In this document: positions 1 through 8,284 of the stretch, piece after piece
Layout: every line of letters begins with the position of its first letter
Position numbering within the stretch: position 1 is the first letter of the stretch
Source: a virus
Virus record (IMG/VR): IMGVR_UViG_3300042923_001771
Span: 64,001 to 128,000 of that record
Strand: one strand, 5' to 3'
DNA length: 64,000 nt
The notes under the pieces: model-generated
The model's database searches: none
What the model was told of the DNA's origin: nothing
What the model saw: the letters and a program-made list of their open reading frames with translations, nothing else
Translations under genes and position numbers: made by a program

Positions 1-37
1 GAGACGAAGAAAAAGCATCTTGAGGAGGAATACAAAA

Positions 38-526
38 ATGAGTTCTAGTTATGTTGTGATTGGTAAATTTTCAGAAATTAATTTTGATGAAGTGATAATG
101 AAAACTAAAGAGGGATTCAAAGTTGATAAAAAGAAGTTGAGAATTATTGCAGCAACAATTCTTTCTGCGGTTGTTATTGGTCTTCTTTCCGATGTTGCAT
201 TTGCAGCGGAAGTTCACTCAACATTTGCTGGTTTTGACCAAGGTGCAGTGGCAGCGATGGCAAATGTTCAACCTAAACCAACTCAATTGGAACATATTTT
301 TGAGTATATTAGATGGTTGATTCAACTCTTAAGATTAATTGTAAGTAGCGTTGCAGGGTTGATTTGTACCTTTGCTGGTTATAAATGGTCTACAACAATT
401 GACGGAAATGGAGCAGAAACCGCTAAGAAAATTTTGAAAAATGCATTTGTAGGTGGTTTAATAGTTTTCTCCGGTACTACAATTGCTGATTTCTTTGTTG
501 GTAAAATGGAGCAAATTCTAAACTAA
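38..526 (+). CDS. T4SS pilin-like membrane protein (VirB2/TrbC type)
   Basis: The 162-residue protein has a charged N-terminal stretch, a signal-peptide-like hydrophobic segment ending in an AFA-AE cleavage-like site near residue 57, and two further hydrophobic helices (about residues 88-112 and 132-152). That layout matches VirB2/TrbC pilin-like subunits, which form the pilus or channel component of type IV secretion. The ATG at 38 is chosen because TGAGGAGG lies 9-10 nt upstream; an in-frame TTG at 20 sits before that site. The gene opens a tight run of membrane proteins leading to VirB4 and VirD4-like ATPases, which is the main support. Codons of an upstream gene may end at 21-23 or 46-48, but the window edge hides it. 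Family assignment rests on topology and context, not on a conserved motif. Confidence 0.55.
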   Translation: MSSSYVVIGKFSEINFDEVIMKTKEGFKVDKKKLRIIAATILSAVVIGLLSDVAFAAEVHSTFAGFDQGAVAAMANVQPKPTQLEHIFEYIRWLIQLLRLIVSSVAGLICTFAGYKWSTTIDGNGAETAKKILKNAFVGGLIVFSGTTIADFFVGKMEQILN

Positions 527-538
527 GGAGCGATACAA

Positions 539-688
539 ATGGATATTAATTATGAAAAAACTATTAGATATACTATTGCTATAACTTGTGGCTTAGTTGG
601 ATTCGCCATTACTTATGTCATTCTTGGATTGGCTATTCAACCAATCCAAGAATGGGTTGACAATAAAACTATAAAGGTGGTAAAATAA
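539..688 (+). CDS. Small single-pass membrane protein in the T4SS operon
   Basis: This 49-residue protein has one hydrophobic helix (about residues 9-32) followed by a short polar tail ending VDNKTIKVVK. Its ATG follows AAGGAG with good spacing and lies 13 nt after the pilin-like gene; its TAA abuts the next ATG. Small one-helix proteins between the pilin and channel genes are common in conjugation operons, but no family is recognised. Confidence 0.6.
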   Translation: MDINYEKTIRYTIAITCGLVGFAITYVILGLAIQPIQEWVDNKTIKVVK

Positions 689-838
689 ATGTTTATAACT
701 TCTGCTGTTATTGCTACTGGTTTTCAGGTAATTATCGCTGTACGCGTTGGTATTTCTACATTTAAAATGGTGAATGTTACACTTAAAAAAAGGACTGAAA
801 AAAAAGACGTAAAGAAAGTAAAAACGATTAAGGAGTGA
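689..838 (+). CDS. Small membrane protein with basic tail in the T4SS operon
   Basis: The 49-residue protein begins directly after the previous stop codon. It has an N-terminal hydrophobic helix (about residues 3-22) followed by a strongly basic tail (TLKKRTEKKDVKKVKT), so the tail probably faces the cytoplasm. AAAGGTGG before the ATG serves as binding site, and its last codons carry the ribosome binding site of the following channel gene. It is probably an accessory subunit of the same secretion complex; no family is recognised. Confidence 0.55.
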   Translation: MFITSAVIATGFQVIIAVRVGISTFKMVNVTLKKRTEKKDVKKVKTIKE

Positions 839-842
839 GGAC

Positions 843-1787
843 ATGCCAGATATGAAAATTCCATTTGTAGATGATGCCCTCAACTCTTGGGTGCAAGAAC
901 ATATTGTTGGACATTTAGCTGATCTTTTTCATCTCCTATCTGATAGCTTGCAGACCGGCGCAAATTCTTTTTTATCTGAAATGCTGGGGTTTGTACTTCA
1001 AACCCCTTTGATTGCAGCAAATCCAGTGATACTTCAAATATGGGCAATTGTCCGTGTAATTTCATTTTCAATTATAGGGTTGATGTTTGTTTGGGAAGCA
1101 TTTAAAAAAATAATTTCTTCAGATAATGTGATAAGACATGTTGAGTTTAAAGAGATGTTTATAAGAATGGTGTATGGTATTATTTTGGCAGTATTTAGTT
1201 TAGATATCATAGATATGATGATTGGTCTTGATAATGCATTAGTTAACACTGTCAAAAATGCTTTTCCCATCATTGTAAACAACAGCATAACTGTGAATGG
1301 TACTTTTAGTTTTATAATGACATTAGTTTTAATTGTTGTTCAAATTGTTTTGGGTGTCAAACTTATGATTCAATATTGGATGAGGATGGCTGAAATATGG
1401 TTAATGGCTGTTTTGGGGCCGTTGATGTATACTCTTTGGATAAATCCAAAATGGGGTGGTTATTTAAGTTCATGGGTAAGTAGATTAACCACTAATATAT
1501 TTACAACATTTGTTTGGGCACTTATAATTTCTTTATATTCTGGTATGGTCAGTATTGTAGCATCAACTGGGATGTTGATAGGGTTTCCAACTCTTGGTCC
1601 AATCGCAGGTATTTGTTTATCGATTGCATTGTTGCTAGTCATGATAGAGACGCCGGATTTCTTAAGGCAACATCTTGCTAGTGGTAAAAATCCAATAGCT
1701 ATGATTAAGAGTACAGTAAATAATGTTAGAAATAGTACACCACTACGTATTACTAAGAGAGCTGCAGGATGGATGTTGAAAAAATAA
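843..1787 (+). CDS. VirB6/TrbL-like polytopic channel protein
   Basis: This 314-residue protein carries about six hydrophobic helices spread from residue 55 to 275, with a short amphipathic N-terminus and a basic C-terminal tail (about residues 280-314). VirB6/TrbL-type proteins form the inner-membrane channel of type IV secretion systems and usually sit between pilin and VirB4 genes, as here. The motif around MAVLGPLMYTLWI followed by a Trp/Ser-rich loop is typical in style of Gram-positive TrbL-like proteins, though no single residue is diagnostic. Start ATG 843 follows GGAGTGAGG. A terminator follows immediately, so the first four genes form one transcription unit. Confidence 0.65.
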   Translation: MPDMKIPFVDDALNSWVQEHIVGHLADLFHLLSDSLQTGANSFLSEMLGFVLQTPLIAANPVILQIWAIVRVISFSIIGLMFVWEAFKKIISSDNVIRHVEFKEMFIRMVYGIILAVFSLDIIDMMIGLDNALVNTVKNAFPIIVNNSITVNGTFSFIMTLVLIVVQIVLGVKLMIQYWMRMAEIWLMAVLGPLMYTLWINPKWGGYLSSWVSRLTTNIFTTFVWALIISLYSGMVSIVASTGMLIGFPTLGPIAGICLSIALLLVMIETPDFLRQHLASGKNPIAMIKSTVNNVRNSTPLRITKRAAGWMLKK

Positions 1788-1799
1788 TAAACAATCTCC

Positions 1800-1836
1800 A
1801 AACCCTGACTAATTACATACAGGGTTTTTATTTTTT
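1800..1836 (+). terminator. Rho-independent terminator after the VirB6-like gene
   Basis: A stem of AACCCTG (1801-1807) and CAGGGTT (1820-1826) is followed by a T-rich run. It separates the pilin/channel unit from the PrgI/VirB4 unit. Confidence 0.8.
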
Positions 1837-1903
1837 CTGAATAATGTCTCTTTTGCCTATTGATGAATATAATTTTATTATAAGGACATAAGGAGGAATT
1901 AAT

Positions 1904-2284
1904 ATGAATGAAGACATTTGTCTCATACCAAGAAATTTAAGAAAAGCAGATACAATCATACAAACGCCAATAAAATTAACAATGAAACAACTTGTTTATA
2001 TTGGTATCGGTATTGGCGGAGCTTATTTTGCTTATGGCGCAGCGTTGCCTCTATTATATAAAGGTTTAATAATGGGTGGTAGTGCTTTAGCTGGAGTTGC
2101 TGGAGGTCTTTTTAAATATCAAGGTTCGTCAATTGATGAATTAGTTGGTGATAGTGTAGTATACGTTCAAAGAAAATCTTATTACAACAAATTAAATAAA
2201 AGGAGTGAGGTAGTTGTTAATATCAATTCTAGAAAAGAAGAAACAACCATCATTGGTGCAAGATCAATCTCTTTCACCGTTTAG
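1904..2284 (+). CDS. PrgI-like conjugation membrane protein
   Basis: The 126-residue protein starts with a short soluble segment containing the IPRNL motif, then two adjacent hydrophobic helices (about residues 30-68) and a soluble C-terminus. This is the layout of the PrgI family, a small membrane protein encoded just before VirB4 in Gram-positive conjugation systems and thought to anchor the ATPase at the membrane. It has AAGGAGGAATTAAT ahead of the ATG. Its last 71 nt overlap the start of the VirB4 gene, which implies translational coupling. Gene order and topology agree, so the call is fairly firm. Confidence 0.7.
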   Translation: MNEDICLIPRNLRKADTIIQTPIKLTMKQLVYIGIGIGGAYFAYGAALPLLYKGLIMGGSALAGVAGGLFKYQGSSIDELVGDSVVYVQRKSYYNKLNKRSEVVVNINSRKEETTIIGARSISFTV

Positions 2285-3926
2285 TCCTCCAAAAAATAGA
2301 GCGGTTTTTAAAGTATCTTCTGTCAATTTTGGGTTTAAATCAATGGATGATAAAATGATGCTTATTGAAAATTTTGGAAAATTTCTAAATTCATTAAACT
2401 TCCCAGTTCAAATACTTTGTGATAGTAAGACAGTTAATCCAGATGAGTGGTTGTTAAAAATACATGATGAAGAATATTATCAATTCTTAAAAGATACAAT
2501 CAATAGTAAGAATGTCACTGAAAAAACGTTTTATATAGCATTTACTGCTAGTGATGAAGTTGAACTTGGTATGCTTAAGAACAATATTAGAAATCATGTA
2601 AAACGTTGTAATTTAATTTGTGAAGAAATTGTTCCTCATGAACCACAAGCTATACCTCAATTGAGTGTAAATCATGTTAAGGTTGGAGAATGGTATCACT
2701 CTACTTTTATAGTTAAGAATTGGCCACATAGCGGTTCTGCTGGATGGTTAGAAGATTTGTACAATTTGGATAAAAACATTTCACTTTCTATGTTTATACA
2801 TCCAGTTCCAAAAGACGAAGCTGTAAAATACATTGGAAGACAATTGGCTAAACTCGGTTCAAGCGTTGTTATAAAAGAACAAGAGTCATGTCACGATGGA
2901 TTAGAAGATGAAGACATTGTAACAGCTATCAATATGCGAGATGAGCTTAATAAGAATGAAGGTAGATTTGTATTTGTAAGCTATTACATTACAGTAAAGG
3001 CAAAAAGTGTAACTGAACTCAAGAAAGATATTAAATATGTAAAAACCATCTTAAGCGGTATGATGATAGAAACAAAACAAGCGACACTTAGACAAGATGA
3101 TGCTTTTAGGTGTTCATTGCCACATGGTGTAGATTATTTAAAAAACAAGGCAATGTATACATTCACCACTACCCCATTGAAAAGATTTTTTCCATTTATA
3201 TCTGCAAACATTGTAGACAAAGGTGGGATTCTAATTGGTGAAAATCTACTAAATAGCTCATTAATTTTCTTGGATCATTTCAGTTATCAAACAGCAAGTA
3301 TGCTTGTAATTGGTAAAGCTGGTTCTGGTAAGTCATATGCTGTGAAAGCTCAGATAGAGAAACTCATTAGGCAAGGCATTGAGGTAACAGTTTTAGATAT
3401 TGAAGATGAGTTCTCTAGAATGCATCCACATCGCAATTTAATAATCAAACATTACGGTAAAACACCTAATGAAGAGTACAAAAAATTTCTTTTCAAATAT
3501 TGGGAAAAGGTTAATGCAGATTCAAGCATACCTAGATTTTTAGTTATCGATGAATTTTGGTGGCATATGAAAGACCCAGAAATTGCTCAACTTCTTCAAA
3601 TGATAGTAAAGCTTAGTAGAAAACGCTGGCTTGGGTTATGTGTAATTACTCAAGAGGTTTATGACATGCTCAGAAATGAATTTGCTGAAAGTATTGTTAA
3701 TAATTGTAGCATTAAGATTTTACTTAAAATTGAGCCCAATCAGAGAGAAAGCGTTCAGAAAACATTTGGTCTAACAAATAGTGAAGTTTCATTCTTGATT
3801 GGTGCGATAGAAGGTGAGGGGATACTCTTTGCTGGATCAAATCATGTACAGTTTAAAACAATTACTTCACCAGAGCAACATAAACGAATTACTACTAAAC
3901 CTCAAGAATTACATTTGGCAATCTGA
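2214..3926 (+). CDS. VirB4-like conjugation ATPase
   Basis: A 570-residue protein with a Walker A loop GKAGSGKS (about residues 367-374) and a Walker B strand FLVIDEF (about 442-448), followed by motifs of the RecA-like fold (VITQEVYDML). The N-terminal half of about 340 residues lacks P-loop motifs and corresponds to the region with which VirB4 proteins contact the channel. VirB4 powers assembly of the secretion apparatus at the membrane. The start is a TTG at 2214 that follows AAGGAGTGAGG inside the 3' end of the PrgI-like gene. At 570 residues it is on the short side for VirB4, but both nucleotide-binding motifs are intact. Confidence 0.85.
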   Translation: MLISILEKKKQPSLVQDQSLSPFSPPKNRAVFKVSSVNFGFKSMDDKMMLIENFGKFLNSLNFPVQILCDSKTVNPDEWLLKIHDEEYYQFLKDTINSKNVTEKTFYIAFTASDEVELGMLKNNIRNHVKRCNLICEEIVPHEPQAIPQLSVNHVKVGEWYHSTFIVKNWPHSGSAGWLEDLYNLDKNISLSMFIHPVPKDEAVKYIGRQLAKLGSSVVIKEQESCHDGLEDEDIVTAINMRDELNKNEGRFVFVSYYITVKAKSVTELKKDIKYVKTILSGMMIETKQATLRQDDAFRCSLPHGVDYLKNKAMYTFTTTPLKRFFPFISANIVDKGGILIGENLLNSSLIFLDHFSYQTASMLVIGKAGSGKSYAVKAQIEKLIRQGIEVTVLDIEDEFSRMHPHRNLIIKHYGKTPNEEYKKFLFKYWEKVNADSSIPRFLVIDEFWWHMKDPEIAQLLQMIVKLSRKRWLGLCVITQEVYDMLRNEFAESIVNNCSIKILLKIEPNQRESVQKTFGLTNSEVSFLIGAIEGEGILFAGSNHVQFKTITSPEQHKRITTKPQELHLAI

Positions 3927-3942
3927 GACAATAGGAGGTATT

Positions 3943-4017
3943 CTGTTTATTGCGGGATTGATGTTTCTATTTTCTAAAAAGCATAATTTAAGCGTAAGTA
4001 GAAAAAGGAGGAAATAA
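3943..4017 (+). CDS. Possible very small membrane protein
   Basis: A reading frame downstream of VirB4 encodes a short hydrophobic stretch (FIAGLMFLFS) followed by a strongly basic end (KKHNLSVSRKRRK). ATAGGAGG at 3930-3937 would fit a non-ATG start at CTG 3943, ATT 3949 or TTG 3958; the exact start is uncertain and the product would be only 19-25 residues. The ribosome binding site of the next gene lies in its last codons. It resembles the other tiny one-helix proteins of the operon, but it could also be just an open frame. Confidence 0.3.
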   Translation: MFIAGLMFLFSKKHNLSVSRKRRK

Positions 4018-4019
4018 GA

Positions 4020-4244
4020 ATGGACTTGTTGATGAATTACGAAGAGGCATGTGAACTTATCAGAAATAATGGTTGGGATGATTTTTTAGCTTTGTTGAAT
4101 GAGAAATTTCCAAAATACAACCTCAAAGGTTGTAGCATGTCATGGTATGAAGAAAAAGATGGTTCTAAATTTATTTGCAAGGCTAAAGGTTCGCGTGGGG
4201 ATGTAATTGTTGGTTGGTATGGTGTGCATGATAAAGCTATGTAA
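4020..4244 (+). CDS. Hypothetical protein, T4SS operon
   Basis: The 74-residue soluble protein has no membrane segment and no recognised domain. It has a strong AAAGGAGG site ahead of its ATG and ends just before a terminator, so it is the last gene of the PrgI-VirB4 unit. Two Trp-Tyr motifs (SWYEEKDG, GWYGVHDK) frame a small beta-rich C-terminal half. Function unknown. Confidence 0.65.
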   Translation: MDLLMNYEEACELIRNNGWDDFLALLNEKFPKYNLKGCSMSWYEEKDGSKFICKAKGSRGDVIVGWYGVHDKAM

Positions 4245-4255
4245 AGATATTTTTG

Positions 4256-4286
4256 AAAAAGAGAGTAAACACTCTCTTTTTTTTAT
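4256..4286 (+). terminator. Rho-independent terminator
   Basis: AAAGAGAGT and ACTCTCTTT arms around a four-base loop, followed by eight or more T, close the PrgI-VirB4 transcription unit. Confidence 0.85.
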
Positions 4287-4352
4287 TTGGTCTCTTTTTA
4301 ACATATGTGAATAAAATATATTAATAAGGTAATATTGAAAGGAGAATCAACA

Positions 4353-6848
4353 ATGTTCAAAAACAAAAAACAACAACCAGAAGAAAAAACTATACTTAAA
4401 TTGGAAAACGACATTGATTCAACAGCGGATGATAAAAGTAGCGATATGGATAGTTTTTGGGGTAGTATAAATGGTCTTCAAACAAAGAAAGAAAAACCAA
4501 CATTCTCATTTGAAATTTTGAGCAATAACGAAGGTGCAGCATTTTACTTTTCTATTCCAACAAAATTCAAAGGAATTATTGGAAAAAGACTAAATGCGGT
4601 ATATCCAGATATTGAAGTAATTGATATTAAAGAAGATAAGAACGATCCGGTTTCTTCTTTTAGAAATTTGAAAGAAGGTGAGCATACTTACAGTTGTGAA
4701 TTGCGATTAACTGAACATCAAGCATTTGGATTAAGAACTTCTGGAGTGCATAAGACTTTTCTTAATAATTTACTTAATACAATGAATCACTATAACGAGG
4801 AAGAAGTTTCGTTAATTCAAATAGTGATGAGACCAAGAACTGAACAATCTAATGCGAGAGCTGCAGCAAGAAGTACAAGTATCAAACGAAATTCATTCAA
4901 ACATCGAAATCCAGCATTTCGTTCATTGATGTTTGTGTTAGAAATTATTGTAAATTCCTTAATGTTTGTAGTAGATACTCTATTAACTAAAGGTCAATTA
5001 AAGAAAGCGTTTGATGAAACGGCAGTAACTGTAACAACTGGAAGTAGTAAGATTAAAGAAAAGGAAAACAAATTTAAAAAACCTTGTTTTGATGTATCGA
5101 TAAGAATAGCAACTAAATCTAAAGACTTAATAGTGGCAGAGCAAACCGCAATAAGCATATCAAATGTTTTCAAAGAATTGGATGATGAAAACAAACTTAG
5201 ACCAATTAAGATTAATATTAATTCAATAGCTGAAAGAGAAATGAAAAAGGGTAAAGCTTTTTCAAGTAATGAAATTTCTCAATTTGCTTATCTGCCTGGT
5301 AAAAATGTTTCGTCAAGTAATGTTGATAAGGGCGGAGTTAAGATGCCTTATGACAAGAATGTTCCTAATAAAGGCATTGTATTTGGATATTCTCCACAAC
5401 AAGGTAACAGATTAGTGGCATTTCCTATGAATGTGATCTCTAAAGAAAAGTATGATGAGCTCTATCAAGAATATGAAAAAATGATTGACAATATTTGCAA
5501 ACCAAGATTAGTGCTTGGAATGATGGGTACTGGTAAATCTGAATGGATTGTAAACTATACTCTTTCTCTCATTGAGGCGGGAGTTGCAGTTATTCTGGTT
5601 GACCCTAAAAATGATACTCAAAAGAGATTAATTGAATCTATGCCAGAAAATAAGCTTGAAAAAATTGACTACTTGGACCTTGGAGATTTATTGTTCCCGC
5701 CAGGTATGAACTTATTACGTCGTAGAAACCCTGGTGACCCAACCGAAATATCACTCATTGTTCAGTCATTAATTAGTTTCTTTAAAAAGGAATTTGGAAG
5801 GTCTTGGGGTTTTGCAATGCAACAATTAATCATGATGACTGGTAATGCTATTTTACTTGATGAAGTTGCTACATTGTATGAATTCCAATTAATGCTTACC
5901 AACAAAGAATATCGTGGCAATATGATTGAAAAAATTGATGAAAGGTTAAAGGACCCAACGGTTGGCGGTAGAGCAATGTTGAAAGAATTACATGCCTTTT
6001 GGAAACAATTTCATAGTTGGCCTGAAAAAGATCAAATGGCTAGAATTAGCTCAACAATGAATAAAGTCGGAGTGTTTATGAGTAACCGTATTGTTAGAGC
6101 GATAGTATCGCAGAAAGGAAGTTACGATTTTAGAAAATCTGGAGATGCTGGTAGAGTCACAATAGTTAACATTCCAGATGGAGAGTTGGGAGACGAAAAT
6201 ACAAGATTATTAGCGTCGTTTATCAATAAGGCTGTTTGGTTAGATTTTCGTTCTAGAGCTAATATTCCAATTGAAAAACGTTATCCAACTGTATGGCTTA
6301 TTGAAGAAGCTCATATGGTAATGGATGAAGAATTTATACCCATACTTACACAATCTCGAGGATATCGTCTTGGTCTGACCGTTTTAACACAAGGTCTCAA
6401 TAACTTTGAAAGTAGAGGAAACGGAGAACTAAAAGATATTCTTTTAACTAACTGTAAAAATAAAATTGTATTCCGTGTTGGACCAGCTGATGCTAGAATA
6501 CTTGCAGAAGAATTTGCACCACTTACAGCATATGATTTGATGAACTGCCCAGATTATCATTTCTATTCAAAGATACTCCTTGAAGGTGGTAAGGTATCAG
6601 AGGCATTCTTTGCGCATGCTCCAGACATGGCACCAGAGCTAAGAAGTTACGACAAATATAAAGAAAATCATCGTTCTGGTAAGATGACAATTGATCAAAT
6701 TGAAGACCAACTTGATACTCGTCATAACTTAACTGATGCAACTACTATTTCAGTAATTAATCTTGGAGAGGGTGAATCACAAACTCCAGATGAAAGACCA
6801 TCTAAGAAAAAACCTGGAATGAAAAAAGCATTAGAGTTTTTAGAATAA
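4353..6848 (+). CDS. VirD4/TraG-like T4SS ATPase (coupling-protein type)
   Basis: An 831-residue protein with an N-terminal region of about 190 residues, a hydrophobic hairpin near residues 188-208, and a HerA/FtsK-class motor domain. Walker A is GMMGTGKSE (about 389-397) and Walker B is VWLIEEAH (about 645-652), followed by SRGYRLGLTVLTQG, typical of conjugation coupling ATPases. Such proteins bring DNA or protein substrates to the secretion channel. The ATG at 4353 is chosen because AAAGGAG lies just upstream; an in-frame TTG at 4335 precedes that site. The C-terminal 60 residues are polar and probably disordered. Its own terminators on both sides make it a separate transcription unit. A DNA-packaging role cannot be excluded, but the VirB4 neighbour argues for secretion. 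Confidence 0.75.
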   Translation: MFKNKKQQPEEKTILKLENDIDSTADDKSSDMDSFWGSINGLQTKKEKPTFSFEILSNNEGAAFYFSIPTKFKGIIGKRLNAVYPDIEVIDIKEDKNDPVSSFRNLKEGEHTYSCELRLTEHQAFGLRTSGVHKTFLNNLLNTMNHYNEEEVSLIQIVMRPRTEQSNARAAARSTSIKRNSFKHRNPAFRSLMFVLEIIVNSLMFVVDTLLTKGQLKKAFDETAVTVTTGSSKIKEKENKFKKPCFDVSIRIATKSKDLIVAEQTAISISNVFKELDDENKLRPIKININSIAEREMKKGKAFSSNEISQFAYLPGKNVSSSNVDKGGVKMPYDKNVPNKGIVFGYSPQQGNRLVAFPMNVISKEKYDELYQEYEKMIDNICKPRLVLGMMGTGKSEWIVNYTLSLIEAGVAVILVDPKNDTQKRLIESMPENKLEKIDYLDLGDLLFPPGMNLLRRRNPGDPTEISLIVQSLISFFKKEFGRSWGFAMQQLIMMTGNAILLDEVATLYEFQLMLTNKEYRGNMIEKIDERLKDPTVGGRAMLKELHAFWKQFHSWPEKDQMARISSTMNKVGVFMSNRIVRAIVSQKGSYDFRKSGDAGRVTIVNIPDGELGDENTRLLASFINKAVWLDFRSRANIPIEKRYPTVWLIEEAHMVMDEEFIPILTQSRGYRLGLTVLTQGLNNFESRGNGELKDILLTNCKNKIVFRVGPADARILAEEFAPLTAYDLMNCPDYHFYSKILLEGGKVSEAFFAHAPDMAPELRSYDKYKENHRSGKMTIDQIEDQLDTRHNLTDATTISVINLGEGESQTPDERPSKKKPGMKKALEFLE

Positions 6849-6861
6849 AATTGGTAAAGAT

Positions 6862-6885
6862 GGAGCCGAAAGGCTCCTTTTTTAT
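6862..6885 (+). terminator. Rho-independent terminator
   Basis: GGAGCC and GGCTCC arms (6862-6877) followed by T6 close the VirD4-like gene. Confidence 0.85.
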
Positions 6886-6929
6886 TGTTAAAATTTAACA
6901 AAGGTGCAGATGATTAATTAGGGAGTACT

Positions 6930-6941
6930 TGTGATATAATA
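6930..6941 (+). promoter_or_regulatory. Extended -10 promoter for the sigma gene
   Basis: TGTGATATAAT carries a TGN extension and a perfect TATAAT at 6935-6940, 37 nt before the start codon. A -35 box with 17-bp spacing is poor, so the extended -10 probably carries recognition. The same TGATATAAT core recurs at 14702, 48005, 56451, 59126 and 60528. Confidence 0.65.
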
Positions 6942-6976
6942 TATATATAAGGTAATTAACCCAAGGAGGAGATAAT

Positions 6977-7750
6977 ATGACAACAATTGTAGATATGACA
7001 TGTTTAAAATCATCGCACTCTCCTATTTTGAGTAACGAAGAAACAATTGAATTATTTAATAAACTTAAATTTAAAAACGACGAATCAGCAAGAGATAAAT
7101 TAGTTTATTCCAATACTGGATTAGTATTAAGTGCTCTTAAGAAATTTAAAAATAGAGGAGAAAATATAAACGATTTATTTCAAATCGGTTGTATTGGCTT
7201 AATTAAAGCAGTTGATAGATTTGACCTTGCTAGAGAATTAAAATTTTCAACATATGCAGTATGGACGATTGACGGTGAAATTAAAAGATATCTACGAGAT
7301 GATTCTGCAATTAGAGTAAATCGTAGTTCAAAAAACATGTTGTACAAAATTAATAGGGCTAAAGATCAATTTGTTATAGAGAATGGTAAAGAACCAACTA
7401 ACACAGAAATTGCAGATAAATTAGGCGTAAAAGAAAAAGAAATTACAAACACCTTACTTTCTTTACAACCAATAGCATCACTATCTGAACCAGTAGATAG
7501 CGATAATGGAAAAGTATCATTGATAGACAAAATTGACGATAAAAAGATAAGTGAAGAATTAACTTTGAATAGTATTGCTTTAAGTGAAGCAATTAAGAAA
7601 TTAAATGAAAAAGAACAAAAAGTAATTAGTATGAGATATTTTTTAGATAAAACTCAAGCCGAAATAGCTAGCGAATTCGGAGTTTCTCAAGTTCATATTA
7701 GTAGATTAGAGAAAAATGCTATTAAAGAAATGAAGAAGTATATGTGCTAA
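6977..7750 (+). CDS. Sigma-70 family factor, SigF/SigG-like
   Basis: The 257-residue protein has the full alternative-sigma layout. Region 2 contains NRGENINDLFQIGCIGLIKA, FSTYAV and GEIKRYLRDD followed by IRVNRS; region 3 contains PTNTEIADKLGV; region 4 ends with a helix-turn-helix TQAEIASEFGVSQVHISRLE. The region 2 sequence closely follows the forespore sigmas SigF and SigG of Bacillota as I know them. It should redirect host RNA polymerase to a subset of phage promoters. It has AAGGAGGAG before its ATG, its own promoter and its own terminator, so it can be expressed independently of both neighbours. A candidate target is the 30-bp element repeated in 46-62 kb. Confidence 0.9.
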   Translation: MTTIVDMTCLKSSHSPILSNEETIELFNKLKFKNDESARDKLVYSNTGLVLSALKKFKNRGENINDLFQIGCIGLIKAVDRFDLARELKFSTYAVWTIDGEIKRYLRDDSAIRVNRSSKNMLYKINRAKDQFVIENGKEPTNTEIADKLGVKEKEITNTLLSLQPIASLSEPVDSDNGKVSLIDKIDDKKISEELTLNSIALSEAIKKLNEKEQKVISMRYFLDKTQAEIASEFGVSQVHISRLEKNAIKEMKKYMC

Positions 7751-7751
7751 T

Positions 7752-7774
7752 GAACCCTTAGGGTTCTTTTTTTT
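7752..7774 (+). terminator. Rho-independent terminator of the sigma gene
   Basis: GAACCC and GGGTTC arms with a three-base loop followed by eight T. Confidence 0.85.
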
Positions 7775-7880
7775 GCAATTAGAAAAGCATTCATTCTAAG
7801 AAAGGATTTTTAATGATTAGGTTATATATTAACTGATGAAATAATGTTCTGAGAAATCACCAGAATGAACCAGATAACAT

Positions 7881-7920
7881 AAAAAGATGATGGATTAATT
7901 AAAATCCATCATCTTTTTAT
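7881..7920. terminator. Bidirectional terminator
   Basis: AAAAAGATGATGGATT (7881-7896) is the inverse of 7903-7918, so both strands give a hairpin with a T tract. It ends the minus-strand gene 7940-8284 and blocks read-through from the sigma side. The stretch 7775-7880 shows nothing further. Confidence 0.8.
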
Positions 7921-7939
7921 ATACTATATACCTGAGAAC

Positions 7940-8284
7940 TTAATCATCATCACCATCACTGTCATCATATTCTAATTCATCTAAAGAATTATTTTGAGCT
8001 CTTACGGTGTTGATGATAGAAAATACCTTTTCAGCAATTTTTTCAATTGCTGGAGTGTTCATGAGTTCTTTATACGTATTTTCTATTTCTTCTAGTACAA
8101 AATTAAGTTCAACATAAGTGAAGCTTTGTTTTTCATCAGGTCTAGTGATTATTTCTCCATCAATTGGAGCCCAATTAGTAATAAGCTTTTTAAATCTATT
8201 TCTTGAGCGTCCATCCAATAAAGTAGTATAGTTATTGTTATTCATTCTAAATAAAATTGCTACCAAACGATCATCTTGTGCCAT
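7940..8284 (-). CDS. Hypothetical protein with acidic tail
   Basis: The 114-residue soluble protein ends in an Asp-rich tail (DELEYDDSDGDDD). It reads opposite to all its neighbours. On its own strand AACAGGAGGAATT precedes the ATG with good spacing, and a bidirectional terminator follows the stop, so it is a real single-gene unit. The tail could mimic nucleic acid or bind metal. No family is recognised. It may be a regulator placed between the sigma gene and the virion genes. Confidence 0.65.
   Translation of the reverse strand: MAQDDRLVAILFRMNNNNYTTLLDGRSRNRFKKLITNWAPIDGEIITRPDEKQSFTYVELNFVLEEIENTYKELMNTPAIEKIAEKVFSIINTVRAQNNSLDELEYDDSDGDDD

Noticed and set aside
3814-4017. 67-residue frame overlapping the end of VirB4
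   Set aside because: Most of it is an alternative frame of VirB4; only the last 20-25 codons behind GGAGG are kept as a weak candidate.
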